Shown here in pieces: positions 52,694-62,175 of a DNA stretch of 64,000 nucleotides. The DNA is from an uncultured Erythrobacter sp. (GTDB lineage Bacteria; Pseudomonadota; Alphaproteobacteria; Sphingomonadales; Sphingomonadaceae). Location of the stretch: positions 62,001 to 126,000 of the forward strand of contig CANLAD010000001.1 of assembly GCA_947488755.1 (NCBI GenBank), in the 5' to 3' direction. Numbering within the stretch: position 1 is the stretch's first letter; every line of letters starts with the position of its first letter. The notes beneath the pieces were generated by a model. It saw nothing but the letters and a program-made list of their open reading frames with translations, had not been told where the DNA came from and did no database searches. A program made the position numbers and the translations under genes.

Positions 52694-54454
52694 ATGACCG
52701 GCGAAACCGCTGACGCATCTATCGAAACGGACCCAAGGATCGCACCACCGCTTGTCGACCTGCCGATCCGCACGCACGATCGCGGGTTCTACGATGGCTT
52801 CAGCCGCGCGGTGACCATTCCGGGCAAGATCATCGTGTCGCTGCTGATCATGTGGGCGATCTTCTTCCCCGTGACCGCGATGAAAACGCTCGAAGTGGCA
52901 AATTCGACAATCATCGCGGCGTTCAGCGGGTGGTATGTGTTTCTGGTCGCGGCGGTGATCGTTATCTGCCTCGCGCTTGCACTTATTCCGCAAACGGGAT
53001 CGCTGCGGATCGGAGGGCCGGACGAGAAGCCAGAGTTTTCGCGGTTTTCGTGGATTTCGATGCTGTTCGGAGCGGGCATCGGCATCGGGATGCTGACCTA
53101 TTCGACCGGCGAACCGCTCGCCCATTTCGTCAACAATCCCGATATCATCGCAGGAACGATCGAGAGCGCCTCCGCCGAAGCAGTGCGGCCTGCCTATATG
53201 TGGACATTCCTGCACTGGGGGCTCGGCGCATGGTGCACTTATGCGCTGGTGGGGTTGGCCATCGGCTACGTCGCGCATCGTCGCGGATTGCCGTTGACCA
53301 TCCGGTCGAGCCTCGTGCCGCTGTTCGGACGGGGCATGTCCGGCGTCCCGGGCCATGTGGTCGATGTGGTCGCTGTGGTCGCGACCATCCTGGGGGTCGC
53401 GGTGACGATGGGACTGGGTGTCGAGCAATTCGTCGCCGGGCTTTATCGCGTCGGCCTCGGCGACTGGCTGATGGTCGAGGCCACCGATGGGAGCGGGTTG
53501 ACGGCATCAGCAACGGCGATCGTCACCGCGCTGCTGGTGCTGGTCGGAGCCTCGACCCTGAGCGCGCTTTCCGGCGTGGGGCGCGGGATCAAGTGGCTCT
53601 CGAACCTCAACATGGGGCTGTCATTCGCGCTCCTCGGCCTGTTCGCCTTCGCTGGAGCAGGGCTTTACGGCCTCGAGCTGCTGGGCGTGGGTCTGTGGGA
53701 TTACTTCCGTACGCTGCCCGCCCATTCGCTGACGCTGTTTGCGAGCGATGGCAGCGCGATGGGTGACGCGCTCGTGCAGTGGCAGTTGGACTGGACGGTG
53801 TTCTACTGGGCGTGGTGGATCGCATTTGCGCCGTTTGTGGGCATGTTCATCGCCCGCATCTCGCGCGGGCGGACGATCCGTGAATACATCCTTGGCGTTG
53901 CGCTCGTTCCCTCGATCATGTGCTTCCTCTGGATGGCGCTGGTCGGAGGGACCGCGATCGAACTGGAATTGAGCGGCGTTGCGGGCGGGCAAATCCTCAA
54001 TACCGGGATGTCCGATCAGCTGTATGCTACGCTTGCCGTGCTGCTCGATCCCGGCGTGGCCCTGATCGTTTCGGGTCTGGTCGTGGTGCTGCTGATGACC
54101 TATCTCATCACCTCGGTCGACAGCGCGATCCTGATCGTCAACACGATCAACGGGGCGGGTGAGGACGAAGGCAGCCGCCGCTATCATATCCTGTTCTGGG
54201 GTCTGGCGCTTGCATTCGTGGTCGGCTCGATGTTGATCCTTGGCGGGATCGACGCGATCCGTATCACCATGATCATCGGTGCGTTGCCATTCTCGGCGGT
54301 CGTCGCAGTAATGGCCGCCTCGATCCTGAAGGCGGTGGTGTTCGACCTTATTCGCAAACGGCAGGGCGTCCCAACCACGGCGCAAGGGTGCGAGGATTGG
54401 GCGCCGCCAGGCACGAGTGGAGGGCCGGCAGCGCCGGTCTCGGTGTTGTCATAA
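52694..54454 (+). CDS. BCCT family transporter (betaine/carnitine/choline type)
   Basis: A 586-residue transporter with about 12 membrane helices. The family signatures are GAGIGIGMLTYSTGEPLAHF around residues 122-141 and YWAWWIAFAPFVGMFIARIS, the conserved aromatic-rich segment. The exact substrate (glycine betaine, choline, carnitine or other) cannot be decided. The ATG at 52694 places the N-terminus as a usual soluble tail; an in-frame ATG at 52646 would add 16 residues. A weak hairpin and T-run overlap its 3' end. Confidence 0.93.
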   Translation: MTGETADASIETDPRIAPPLVDLPIRTHDRGFYDGFSRAVTIPGKIIVSLLIMWAIFFPVTAMKTLEVANSTIIAAFSGWYVFLVAAVIVICLALALIPQTGSLRIGGPDEKPEFSRFSWISMLFGAGIGIGMLTYSTGEPLAHFVNNPDIIAGTIESASAEAVRPAYMWTFLHWGLGAWCTYALVGLAIGYVAHRRGLPLTIRSSLVPLFGRGMSGVPGHVVDVVAVVATILGVAVTMGLGVEQFVAGLYRVGLGDWLMVEATDGSGLTASATAIVTALLVLVGASTLSALSGVGRGIKWLSNLNMGLSFALLGLFAFAGAGLYGLELLGVGLWDYFRTLPAHSLTLFASDGSAMGDALVQWQLDWTVFYWAWWIAFAPFVGMFIARISRGRTIREYILGVALVPSIMCFLWMALVGGTAIELELSGVAGGQILNTGMSDQLYATLAVLLDPGVALIVSGLVVVLLMTYLITSVDSAILIVNTINGAGEDEGSRRYHILFWGLALAFVVGSMLILGGIDAIRITMIIGALPFSAVVAVMAASILKAVVFDLIRKRQGVPTTAQGCEDWAPPGTSGGPAAPVSVLS

Positions 54455-54467
54455 TGTAACACTTTTT
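54443..54467 (+). terminator. Weak hairpin with T-run at the BCCT gene end
   Basis: The short stem GTGTT/AACAC with a 10-base loop is followed directly by TTTTT. It overlaps the stop codon of the BCCT gene and could be an intrinsic terminator. The short stem keeps confidence moderate. Confidence 0.5.
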
Positions 54468-54629
54468 CCCGAGATCGCCCGATTTCCGGGCTCTCGGTGG
54501 TCAGGACGGCGGGGCCTTGTTACGCCTTATGCCAGCACGCGCCCTCCTTTCCGCGTGCATTCTCCATCTCGGGGCATCGCAGTTGCCTTCCCGCAGCGCG
54601 CCCCACCTCGCCACATCAGGGGCCAAAAC

Positions 54630-57284
54630 ATGAATACCTATTTTGGTGGCGCGTCGATCGGCGCGCTCGCAATCGCAATTGCATCGCCCGTTGCCGCGCA
54701 GGAACAGGCGCCCGTGGAGCAGCCACAGGCGCGCCAAGGCGGCGTCGGCACGATCGTCGTCACCGCGCAGCGCCGCAGCGAAGACTTGCAGGACGTGCCG
54801 GTCTCGGTCGCAGCCATTGGCGAGGAACAGCTCGACGAACTCAACATCGACACGTTCGAGGATTATCTCGACCAGATCCCGACGGTAACCGCTGGCGGCA
54901 ACGGCCCCGGGCAGAGCACGATCTATATCCGCGGTCTTGCGTCGACCACGCCGAACATCTCGGTCGCGGGCGTCGCCGGTCTCGCCCCGAACGTTGCGCT
55001 GTATCTGAACGATCAGCCGCTGTCGCAGCCGGGTCGCAACCTCGACGTCTACGCCGCCGATCTTGAGCGGATCGAGGTGCTTTCCGGACCGCAGGGCACG
55101 CTGTTTGGCGCCAGCTCCCAGGCAGGCGTCGTCCGGCTCATCACCAACAAGCCTACGCTCAGCGGCTTCGACATGGGAGCATCCGCCGGCGTGTCCTTCA
55201 CCAAGGGCGGCGAAGCGAGCTACCAGGGCGAAGTGATGGTCAACGTGCCCGTGACCGACAGCTTCGCGCTGCGCGGCGTAGTCTATCTCGACGATCAGGG
55301 CGGCTATATCGACAACGTACAGGGTACCCGAGACCTTTCCGAAAGCGCGCGCTTCCGTCCCGAAGGCACGGTTCGTGCGAACGGCGTGCCGGTCAATGCC
55401 AACCGCGCCGGTTTCCAGTCCGAAGCCGACCTGTCCGACGTCACCTTCCTCGAAGCCGACAATGCCGGTCTGGTCGAAGACGATTTCAACGACACGCAAT
55501 ATGCCGGCTTCCGCGTGACAGGCCTGTACGAAGTGACGCCCGACTGGACCGTCACCGTCGCGCACCAGCGCCAGAGCCTTGAAAGCGACGGCGTGTTCTT
55601 CGCCGATCCCGACCTCGATGGCCTTGACGATCTCGAAATAGAACGGTTCGAAGAAGACCGGCTCGAAGACGACTTTTCGAATACCAGTTGGACCGTCGAG
55701 GGTCGCATTGCGATGCTCGATGTGATCTACACCGGCGCCTACACCAATCGCGAAGCCGAGCAGCGCGCCGACTACACCGATTATATGTTCGCGGGACAGT
55801 ATCTGCCGTATTACATCTGTGATGGCTCGGTGAGCTATCCAGGCGATGCAGATCCGAGCGGCACGTGCCAGCCACCCAACCTGTACATCAACTCGTTCTC
55901 GAAAACCGAGGTGTTCACGCAGGAGCTGCGCTTCAGCACGCCGGAAGACTGGCGCATCCGGTTTCAGGGCGGCGGGTTCTATTCCGACCTCAGCCTCGAA
56001 GAGCGGGTCGACTTCAACTATCCGGGCAATGTTGCAGCGGCACCCTTTGGTGATTTCGCACCGAACTTCCCGCAAATGTCGGGCTTCGTGTCCGACCCCG
56101 GCCCGTTTCAGCGCGACACGATCTTCCGCAACGACATTCGACGCACTGACGAGCAATTCGGCATCTTTGGTGAAGCCAGCTTCGACGTGGTGCCCGACCT
56201 GCTGACGGTCACGTTCGGCGCGCGCTACTACGATGTCGAAGTGGACTTCGAGGGCAGCGCCAACGGATCGTTCTGCAATTCCGGAGCAGCCGAGGATCAG
56301 AACGCGTTCGGCACCGATATCAGCGATCTTTACGATGGCGACGGCGAGTTCACCTTCATCGGGTCGTGCGATCCGGCGCTGCGCCAGACATTTGATCTCG
56401 ATGACAGTCTGGAAGACATCAAGGCTGCTGGTTTGTCGGAGGCACAGGCGCAGCAGGTCTTCAACTCGGTCCGCGCGCCTGATACCGCGCAGACCGATGG
56501 CGTGATTTACAAGGGGACGGTTACACTGACCCCGACGCCGGACCTGTTGTTCTATGCGACCTATTCGGAAGGCTTCCGACCCGGCCTGCTCAATCGCCCC
56601 GGTGGTGCGCTCGGCCCGAACGGCTTCACCGTGCCGTTTGAGCTCGAGACCGACGAAGTGCAGAATTACGAGCTGGGTTGGAAGACCGACCTTTTGAACG
56701 GTCAGTTCCGCTTCAACGGCAGCGCGTTCTTTGTCGACATCTCGAACCTGCAGACGCAGATTTTCGATCCGAGCATCACGAATCTGTTCTTCTCGGACAA
56801 TGCGGCAAATGCGGAGATTTACGGGCTCGAAGCTGACTTCACGATCGCGCCCTACGCCACGCCGGGTCTGACGGTCGCGGGTGCCTTCTCGGTCCTCGAC
56901 ACCGAGATCACCGAAGTGCTCACCCCGACGGATGATGTCATTCAGGGTGAGGAACTGGCCTATGCGCCCGGCTTCCAGGGCAATCTGCGCGCCCGCTACG
57001 AATGGGATCTGAGCGGCAGCCTGATGGCCTACGTTCAGCCGCAGGTGACCTATTCGGCTTCGAAATTCAGCGACATCATCGAGATCAACAAGATCGAACT
57101 CGATGCCTACACGCTGTTCGACTTGGCGGTCGGTGTCGAAGCGGACCAGTGGCGTTTTGAGGTATTCGGCGAGAACCTGTCCGACGAACGCGCCGAAATC
57201 TCCGGCCTGTTCGGCAATGATCGCGAACGCATCGTCACCAACCGTCCGCTGACGGTCGGGATGCGGGTGTCGTTCGACTATTGA
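54630..57284 (+). CDS. TonB-dependent outer-membrane receptor
   Basis: An 884-residue receptor. Signal peptide ends SPVAAQ, TonB-box region VGTIVVTAQRRSEDLQDV, plug with RGLASTTPNISVAG and VLSGPQGTLFGASSQAGVVR, and a barrel ending VGMRVSFDY. The ATG at 54630 has AGGGG upstream; an open frame from 54417 is not coding-like. A strong hairpin terminator follows at 57306, so transcription likely ends before the TPR-sulfotransferase. Substrate unknown. Confidence 0.95.
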   Translation: MNTYFGGASIGALAIAIASPVAAQEQAPVEQPQARQGGVGTIVVTAQRRSEDLQDVPVSVAAIGEEQLDELNIDTFEDYLDQIPTVTAGGNGPGQSTIYIRGLASTTPNISVAGVAGLAPNVALYLNDQPLSQPGRNLDVYAADLERIEVLSGPQGTLFGASSQAGVVRLITNKPTLSGFDMGASAGVSFTKGGEASYQGEVMVNVPVTDSFALRGVVYLDDQGGYIDNVQGTRDLSESARFRPEGTVRANGVPVNANRAGFQSEADLSDVTFLEADNAGLVEDDFNDTQYAGFRVTGLYEVTPDWTVTVAHQRQSLESDGVFFADPDLDGLDDLEIERFEEDRLEDDFSNTSWTVEGRIAMLDVIYTGAYTNREAEQRADYTDYMFAGQYLPYYICDGSVSYPGDADPSGTCQPPNLYINSFSKTEVFTQELRFSTPEDWRIRFQGGGFYSDLSLEERVDFNYPGNVAAAPFGDFAPNFPQMSGFVSDPGPFQRDTIFRNDIRRTDEQFGIFGEASFDVVPDLLTVTFGARYYDVEVDFEGSANGSFCNSGAAEDQNAFGTDISDLYDGDGEFTFIGSCDPALRQTFDLDDSLEDIKAAGLSEAQAQQVFNSVRAPDTAQTDGVIYKGTVTLTPTPDLLFYATYSEGFRPGLLNRPGGALGPNGFTVPFELETDEVQNYELGWKTDLLNGQFRFNGSAFFVDISNLQTQIFDPSITNLFFSDNAANAEIYGLEADFTIAPYATPGLTVAGAFSVLDTEITEVLTPTDDVIQGEELAYAPGFQGNLRARYEWDLSGSLMAYVQPQVTYSASKFSDIIEINKIELDAYTLFDLAVGVEADQWRFEVFGENLSDERAEISGLFGNDRERIVTNRPLTVGMRVSFDY

Positions 57285-57305
57285 TCGCCTGAACGCATGG
57301 CATCG

Positions 57306-57337
57306 GCGGCGGGGGTGAGAGTGTTCACCTCCGCCGC
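57306..57337 (+). terminator. Strong hairpin terminator after the TonB receptor
   Basis: A 13-bp stem with one G-U pair (GCGGCGGGGGTGA with TCACCTCCGCCGC) and a 6-base loop, followed by TTTGC. It lies 22 bases after the receptor stop and 22 bases before the next ATG, so it is an intrinsic terminator for the receptor. Confidence 0.8.
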
Positions 57338-57358
57338 TTTGCTGTCTAGGGCAGGGCG

Positions 57359-59323
57359 ATGAGTAACCGCGACGAAACCCTCAAAGCTGCGCGAAAGGCG
57401 CTTCAGTCCGGTCAGTTCGAGCGCGGGCGCGAGCTGGTGCAGGCTCTGCTGGCTCACGAACCAAACGACGGTGAAGCGCTCTACATCGCGGCGGTCGCGG
57501 CGCGCTATTCGAAGCGTTTCGACGAGGCTGCGCAGCATCTGGCGGCGCTTCATCGGACCATGCCGGAATACGGACGAGCATGGCAGGAGCAGGGGCACCT
57601 CGTATTGGCGCGAGGGGACGCGCAAGGTGCGCTCGCCGCGTTCATCCGCGCGACCCGTTTCAACCCGGCGCTGGAAGCAAGCTGGCGCGAGCAGGTGCGA
57701 TTGCAAGCTCAGGCCGGGCGCAGCGGTGAGGCACAGGCGGCGCGCGCGCAGCAGGAGCGTCTTGCCAGGATGCCGCGCGAATTGGTCGCCGTCACCAATC
57801 ATCTGGCGGAGGGTCGTCTGGCGCGCGCCGAAGAACTCTGCCGCCACTACCTTCGCCAGAACCCGAAAGACGTCGAGGGGATGCGGCTGCTCGCAAAGAT
57901 CGGCATCGAGCTTGGCATTCTCGACGATGCGGAATTCCTGCTCGAAAGTGCGGTGGCCTTCGCGCCCGACGATCTGCAATTGCGGCTCGACTATATCGAT
58001 GCGCTGCGTCGGCGGCAAAAATTCGAGAAGGCATACACCGAGGCCGAAGCGCTGTATGCGCGCGATCCGGCCAATCCGCTATTCCAGTCGCGCCTCGCCA
58101 TTGAGTGCATCCAGACCGGCGATTACGATCACGGCCTTGCGCTGTTCGACCAGGTGCTCGAAAAACTGCCCCGCGATCCTGTCAGTCTGACGAGCCGCGG
58201 CCATGCCCTGAAAACCAAAGGCGCGCGCGGTGATGCCGAAGCGAGCTACAAGGCGGCCATCGCGGCGAAACCCGACCATGGCGATGCTTGGTACGCGCTC
58301 GCCAATCTCAAAACCTATCGATTCGAGCCAGGTGAGATCGCAGCGATGCGTGAGCAGCTCGCGCGGCCCGACCTTGCGTTCATGGACCGTGTCCATCTCA
58401 ATTTCGCGCTGGGCAAGGCACTCGAGGATGAGGCGGACTACGAAGCAAGCTTTTCGCACTACGATGAGGGCAACGCGCTGAAACGCGCCCAGACCCGCTA
58501 CAGCGCCGATGCGATGAGCGCCGAGCTTGCCCGCCAGCGCGAGTATTGCACGTCCGATCTGTTCAAGGGTCGCGCGGACGTCGGTCACAAGGCCCGCGAT
58601 CCCATTTTCATCGTCGGCTTGCCGCGCGCAGGCTCGACCCTGCTCGAACAGATCTTGGCCAGCCATTCGCAGATCGACGGAACGCTGGAGCTGCCTAATA
58701 TTCTGGCACTCGCCCACCGGTTGCGAGGGCGCAAAGCCGGGCAGTCGCAGTACCCTCAGGTGCTGCACAAACTTTCAGCAGACAAGCTTATGAAGCTCGG
58801 CGAAGACTTCATCCGCGACACCCGCATTCACCGCGCCGGTGCCCCCTTTTTCATCGACAAGATGCCCAACAATTTCCGGCATATCGGTCTGATCCATCTG
58901 ATCCTTCCGAACGCCAAGATCATCGATGCGCGGCGCGCGCCGCTGGATTGCTGCTTTTCCGGGTTCAAGCAGCTGTTCGCCGAGGGGCAGGAGTTCACTT
59001 ATGGGCTGACCGAGATCGGGCGCTATTACTCCGATTACGTCGCGCTGATGGATCACTGGGATGATGTGCTGCCGGGCACGGTATTGCGCGTGCAGCATGA
59101 GGATGTGCTGGACGATCTCGAAGGGCAGACCCGCCGGATGTTGGACTATCTCGGACTTCCCTTCGAAGATGCGTGCCTTGAATTTCACAAGACCGACCGG
59201 GCTGTGCGAACCGCGTCGAGCGAGCAGGTGCGCGAGCCGATCAATCGCAAGGGGCAGGGCGCGTGGAAGCCCTTCGAGCCTTGGCTGGGTCCGCTCAAAC
59301 AGGCGCTGGGCGAGCTTGTCTAG
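57359..59323 (+). CDS. TPR-repeat sulfotransferase
   Basis: A 654-residue protein with N-terminal TPR repeats (residues 1-380) and a C-terminal sulfotransferase domain. The PAPS-binding loop is IFIVGLPRAGSTLLEQILAS, followed by IDARRAPLDCCFSGFKQLFA for the 3'-phosphate side. It would sulfate a protein or glycan. TPR-sulfotransferases beside TonB receptors are common in sphingomonads and related groups. Convergent with the CsaA gene, overlapping its stop by 4 bases. Confidence 0.92.
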   Translation: MSNRDETLKAARKALQSGQFERGRELVQALLAHEPNDGEALYIAAVAARYSKRFDEAAQHLAALHRTMPEYGRAWQEQGHLVLARGDAQGALAAFIRATRFNPALEASWREQVRLQAQAGRSGEAQAARAQQERLARMPRELVAVTNHLAEGRLARAEELCRHYLRQNPKDVEGMRLLAKIGIELGILDDAEFLLESAVAFAPDDLQLRLDYIDALRRRQKFEKAYTEAEALYARDPANPLFQSRLAIECIQTGDYDHGLALFDQVLEKLPRDPVSLTSRGHALKTKGARGDAEASYKAAIAAKPDHGDAWYALANLKTYRFEPGEIAAMREQLARPDLAFMDRVHLNFALGKALEDEADYEASFSHYDEGNALKRAQTRYSADAMSAELARQREYCTSDLFKGRADVGHKARDPIFIVGLPRAGSTLLEQILASHSQIDGTLELPNILALAHRLRGRKAGQSQYPQVLHKLSADKLMKLGEDFIRDTRIHRAGAPFFIDKMPNNFRHIGLIHLILPNAKIIDARRAPLDCCFSGFKQLFAEGQEFTYGLTEIGRYYSDYVALMDHWDDVLPGTVLRVQHEDVLDDLEGQTRRMLDYLGLPFEDACLEFHKTDRAVRTASSEQVREPINRKGQGAWKPFEPWLGPLKQALGELV

Positions 59324-59661
59324 GCGAGTCGCGCGCCGTTTGGCACGGTTTGATCGGGCGCGACCAGCACGATTGCCCCGGCCTCGTCACCGAAGCCGAG
59401 CACCAGAATTTCGGACATGAAAGGCCCGATCTGCCGCGGTGGGAAATTGACCACCGCCATCACGGTGCGGCCGACCACCTCTTCGGGCGCATAATGGTCT
59501 GTGATCTGTGCCGAGCTTTTTCGCACGCCCAGCTCCGCCCCGAAATCGACCCATAGCTTGATCGCAGGCTTGCGTGCTTCGGGAAACGGCTGTGCGTCGA
59601 CGACGGTGCCTGCGCGAATATCGACCTTGGCGAAATCCTCGAACGTGATTTTATCCGTCAT
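59320..59661 (-). CDS. csaA: CsaA-type tRNA-binding-domain chaperone-like protein
   Basis: A 113-residue protein made of a single EMAP/tRNA-binding OB-fold: FEDFAKVDIRAGTVVDAQPF, VGRTVMAVVNFPPRQIGPF and SEILVLGFGDEAGAIVLVAP. This is the full length of CsaA, a dimeric export-associated chaperone-like protein. It overlaps the TolC gene start side by four bases (59658) and may be transcribed at the end of that operon. Confidence 0.93.
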   Translation of the reverse strand: MTDKITFEDFAKVDIRAGTVVDAQPFPEARKPAIKLWVDFGAELGVRKSSAQITDHYAPEEVVGRTVMAVVNFPPRQIGPFMSEILVLGFGDEAGAIVLVAPDQTVPNGARLA

Positions 59662-61142
59662 TCGAGCCCCAGTTCGTCGAGGTTCATCGTCGCCGCATTG
59701 TAGCTTGCTGCCGCCAGCCGCCCGTTCAAATCGGCTCGGATCCGCCGGATTTGTGCATCGGCTGCTGTTTCCTCACGCAGATTGACGAGAAAGAAGTCGC
59801 CGGCGCCAAGGGAGAACCGGCGGCGTTCTGCCGCGACCATCGCGTCGGCCTGTACCACTTCGTCGCCCGCCAGCTCAGCCAGTTCGAGCGCGGCGTCGAG
59901 ATTGGCGAGGATGTTGTCGAGCTCGACCTCGATCTCGTCCGCGACACGCTGTTCCCGCAATTCGATCTCGCGCAGCTCCGCTTCCGCCCGCCTCAGCGCG
60001 CCCTGGGCTTCACGGTTCTGAAGCGGGACAGTGAAGACCACGCCGACAGTGGTGTCGGTTGAATCGAAGGTAGAGCCACCGTCTCCCACAGGCCCGAAAT
60101 CGCGGGACACTTCTGCATTGAGATCGAGGCGTGGTTTCAAATCGTTGCGGCGCAGCTCGACCCGGTTCTTCGCACGTTCGATCGCAATCGCAAGAGTGCG
60201 CAGCTCGGGCCGCGCGGCCAGAATTCGATTGCGCTGCATCGCCAATAGCAGCTCGACGTTCGGCAGCGTGCCGAGCAGTTCGTTGTCCGGCAGCTGATCG
60301 CGGGTGGGGGTGATCATCGCACCGTTCGCATCGCGCAGATAGAAGCTGAGCGAATTGGCCGCTGTCACGAAAGTGCGGCGCGCTTCGGCCAGCAAGGTGC
60401 GGCGGCGAATGACATTCTGTTCGTTTTCCGTAAGCGCGATCCGGGGGCTGGCACCCGCACGCACCTGCCGCGCGAGACCGATCGCACGCGCTTCCGCGAT
60501 CTCCAGCAATTCTTCGTAGACACGTATTTCATTGCCCGCCGCAACCCAGCGCCAATAGGCACCTAAAGCCTCAAACTGGACGTTGAGGCGCACCAGAAGG
60601 ACGTCCAGCCGGGCTTCATCGGCGGCTAGCCGGGTGTCCTCGACTTCGAACCTGCGCGGATCGATGTTCCTGTCGCGCAGCAGCGAAAGCAGTCCGCCAA
60701 TCTTGAACTCGCCGAGCTGATTGGTGTTGTAGATATTCTCGTAAATCGGGAAGCGTCCATCCGAGAGGCGATAGGAACCATACACCTCGCCACCGAATGG
60801 CGCGATCGGCTGGCGGGCCTCGACTTCGGCATAGCCGCCGGAAAAGGTGCCCGTGACCCGGTCGTAAGCCTCGGCCTCCAGCATCAGGTCGAACGCGCCA
60901 TCGGCGGAGAGCTGATCGGCCCGTGCGGCGGCTTCGCGCTGAAAGCTTTCGAGAATGCGCGGGAAGGTCAGCGCGGAGGATCGCAGCACTTCGTCGGGCA
61001 GAAGCGGTCCCGTCGTCAGCGCTTCTTCCAGCGGATCGCCGACCGGTTCGATATTCTGCCCAGACAGCGGTTGCGCAACAAGCGCAGCCGCGACCGCGCC
61101 GATTAGCGCAGTCGGGGCGAGGCCTTTCGGCCTTCGCGTCAC
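59658..61142 (-). CDS. TolC-family outer-membrane efflux protein
   Basis: A protein of about 495 residues with a signal peptide (LIGAVAAALVAQPLSGQ) and the two-fold long-helix repeats of TolC-type channels; barrel segments include TYDRVTGTFSGGYAEV-like and the C-terminal RADLNGRLAAASYN. The GTG at 61142 overlaps the adaptor stop (GTGA); a longer frame to 61247 would overlap the adaptor gene and carries no signal-peptide character upstream. It is the third part of a type I secretion-like operon. Confidence 0.9.
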   Translation of the reverse strand: MTRRPKGLAPTALIGAVAAALVAQPLSGQNIEPVGDPLEEALTTGPLLPDEVLRSSALTFPRILESFQREAAARADQLSADGAFDLMLEAEAYDRVTGTFSGGYAEVEARQPIAPFGGEVYGSYRLSDGRFPIYENIYNTNQLGEFKIGGLLSLLRDRNIDPRRFEVEDTRLAADEARLDVLLVRLNVQFEALGAYWRWVAAGNEIRVYEELLEIAEARAIGLARQVRAGASPRIALTENEQNVIRRRTLLAEARRTFVTAANSLSFYLRDANGAMITPTRDQLPDNELLGTLPNVELLLAMQRNRILAARPELRTLAIAIERAKNRVELRRNDLKPRLDLNAEVSRDFGPVGDGGSTFDSTDTTVGVVFTVPLQNREAQGALRRAEAELREIELREQRVADEIEVELDNILANLDAALELAELAGDEVVQADAMVAAERRRFSLGAGDFFLVNLREETAADAQIRRIRADLNGRLAAASYNAATMNLDELGLE

Positions 61143-62173
61143 GCGCCTTGCCCTGCCGATTGGGTTGAGTTTGGCAGTTCGGGGGGGAAATTGTTGAGCT
61201 GTCGCCAGATTTCGTAACCCACTGGCACTGTCTCGAGCAGGATCCACGCCCGAACGACCGTGCCGAACCGCGCGAACCGGTCCTCCGGCCAGGTTTCGCC
61301 GGATCCGGGATCTTCGGCAATCAGCACGCGAAACCGTCCGTCGGGTTGTGCAACCTGGTCAACGGTCGTGACCTTCCCTGCGAAAGTCCCGATCGCGACC
61401 GATGGCCAACCGCTGAACTGAACCGATGGCCAGCCTTCAAATTCGACCCGTGCCTCCTCACCAGCCTGAACCAGCGCGACATCGCGCCCATCGACGAACA
61501 CCTCGATTACACGTTCCTGCGTTTCGGGAACGAAGGTGGCGAGCACGTCGCCAGCGCTCACGACCGTAGCGGTGTCGCCTGCGTTGATGCTCTGGATAAA
61601 GCCGTCGCGCGGTGCGGTGACAAGCTGGACCGACTGGCGCGACAGGCCGACATCGGTGCGGGTGAGGTTGGCCTCCGCCTCGGCGACGCGCCCGCGCATT
61701 TCCTCCACCCGGATCTGGGCCTGTTCGAATTCCCGCCGCGCCGCGAGCCCGGCCTCGAACAGTTCGCGCATCCGGCGAAGATCGATTTCCGCAGTCGCGA
61801 GCGCATTGCGAGCCGCCTGCAACTGCGCCTCGACCTGCGCGCGTTCCGCTTCCAGGCGCTGGATCAATTGCGGGTCGAAATCCTCGATCCGCGCGATCGG
61901 ATCGCCCTCTTTCACCGGGCTGCCATCCCGCACGAACCACTCCTCGATCCGTCCGTCGACCAGAGCGTTGATTTCCTGCTGGCGCTGGTTCGGATTGAGC
62001 GTCGTCACAACGCCCTGACCGCCTGTTGTCTGCACCCACGGCACGAAGATCAGGAACGCGATCGTAAGGGCGATGCCGATACCCAGCATCACAAAGACCG
62101 CGCGGAAGACCTGTGGCATGCGCACGCTGTCGAGCGCGGTGAAGCGCGCCATATCCTCAACTGGACGCTCCAC
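61139..62173 (-). CDS. HlyD-family periplasmic adaptor of the type I secretion-like operon
   Basis: A 344-residue adaptor: one N-terminal membrane helix (VMLGIGIALTIAFLIFVPW), a lipoyl-like segment (GFIQSINAGDTATVVSAGDV), a helical hairpin (residues about 105-160) and beta-barrel domains. It links the ABC protein encoded just before it to the TolC channel encoded just after. Typical of HlyD/EmrA size. The export substrate is not encoded in the window. Confidence 0.9.
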   Translation of the reverse strand: MERPVEDMARFTALDSVRMPQVFRAVFVMLGIGIALTIAFLIFVPWVQTTGGQGVVTTLNPNQRQQEINALVDGRIEEWFVRDGSPVKEGDPIARIEDFDPQLIQRLEAERAQVEAQLQAARNALATAEIDLRRMRELFEAGLAARREFEQAQIRVEEMRGRVAEAEANLTRTDVGLSRQSVQLVTAPRDGFIQSINAGDTATVVSAGDVLATFVPETQERVIEVFVDGRDVALVQAGEEARVEFEGWPSVQFSGWPSVAIGTFAGKVTTVDQVAQPDGRFRVLIAEDPGSGETWPEDRFARFGTVVRAWILLETVPVGYEIWRQLNNFPPELPNSTQSAGQGA

Positions 62174-62175
62174 GA

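Noticed and set aside
54501..56156. 551-codon minus-strand frame inside the TonB receptor
   Set aside because: Lies wholly within the receptor on the other strand; composition follows codon shadows, not a known domain.
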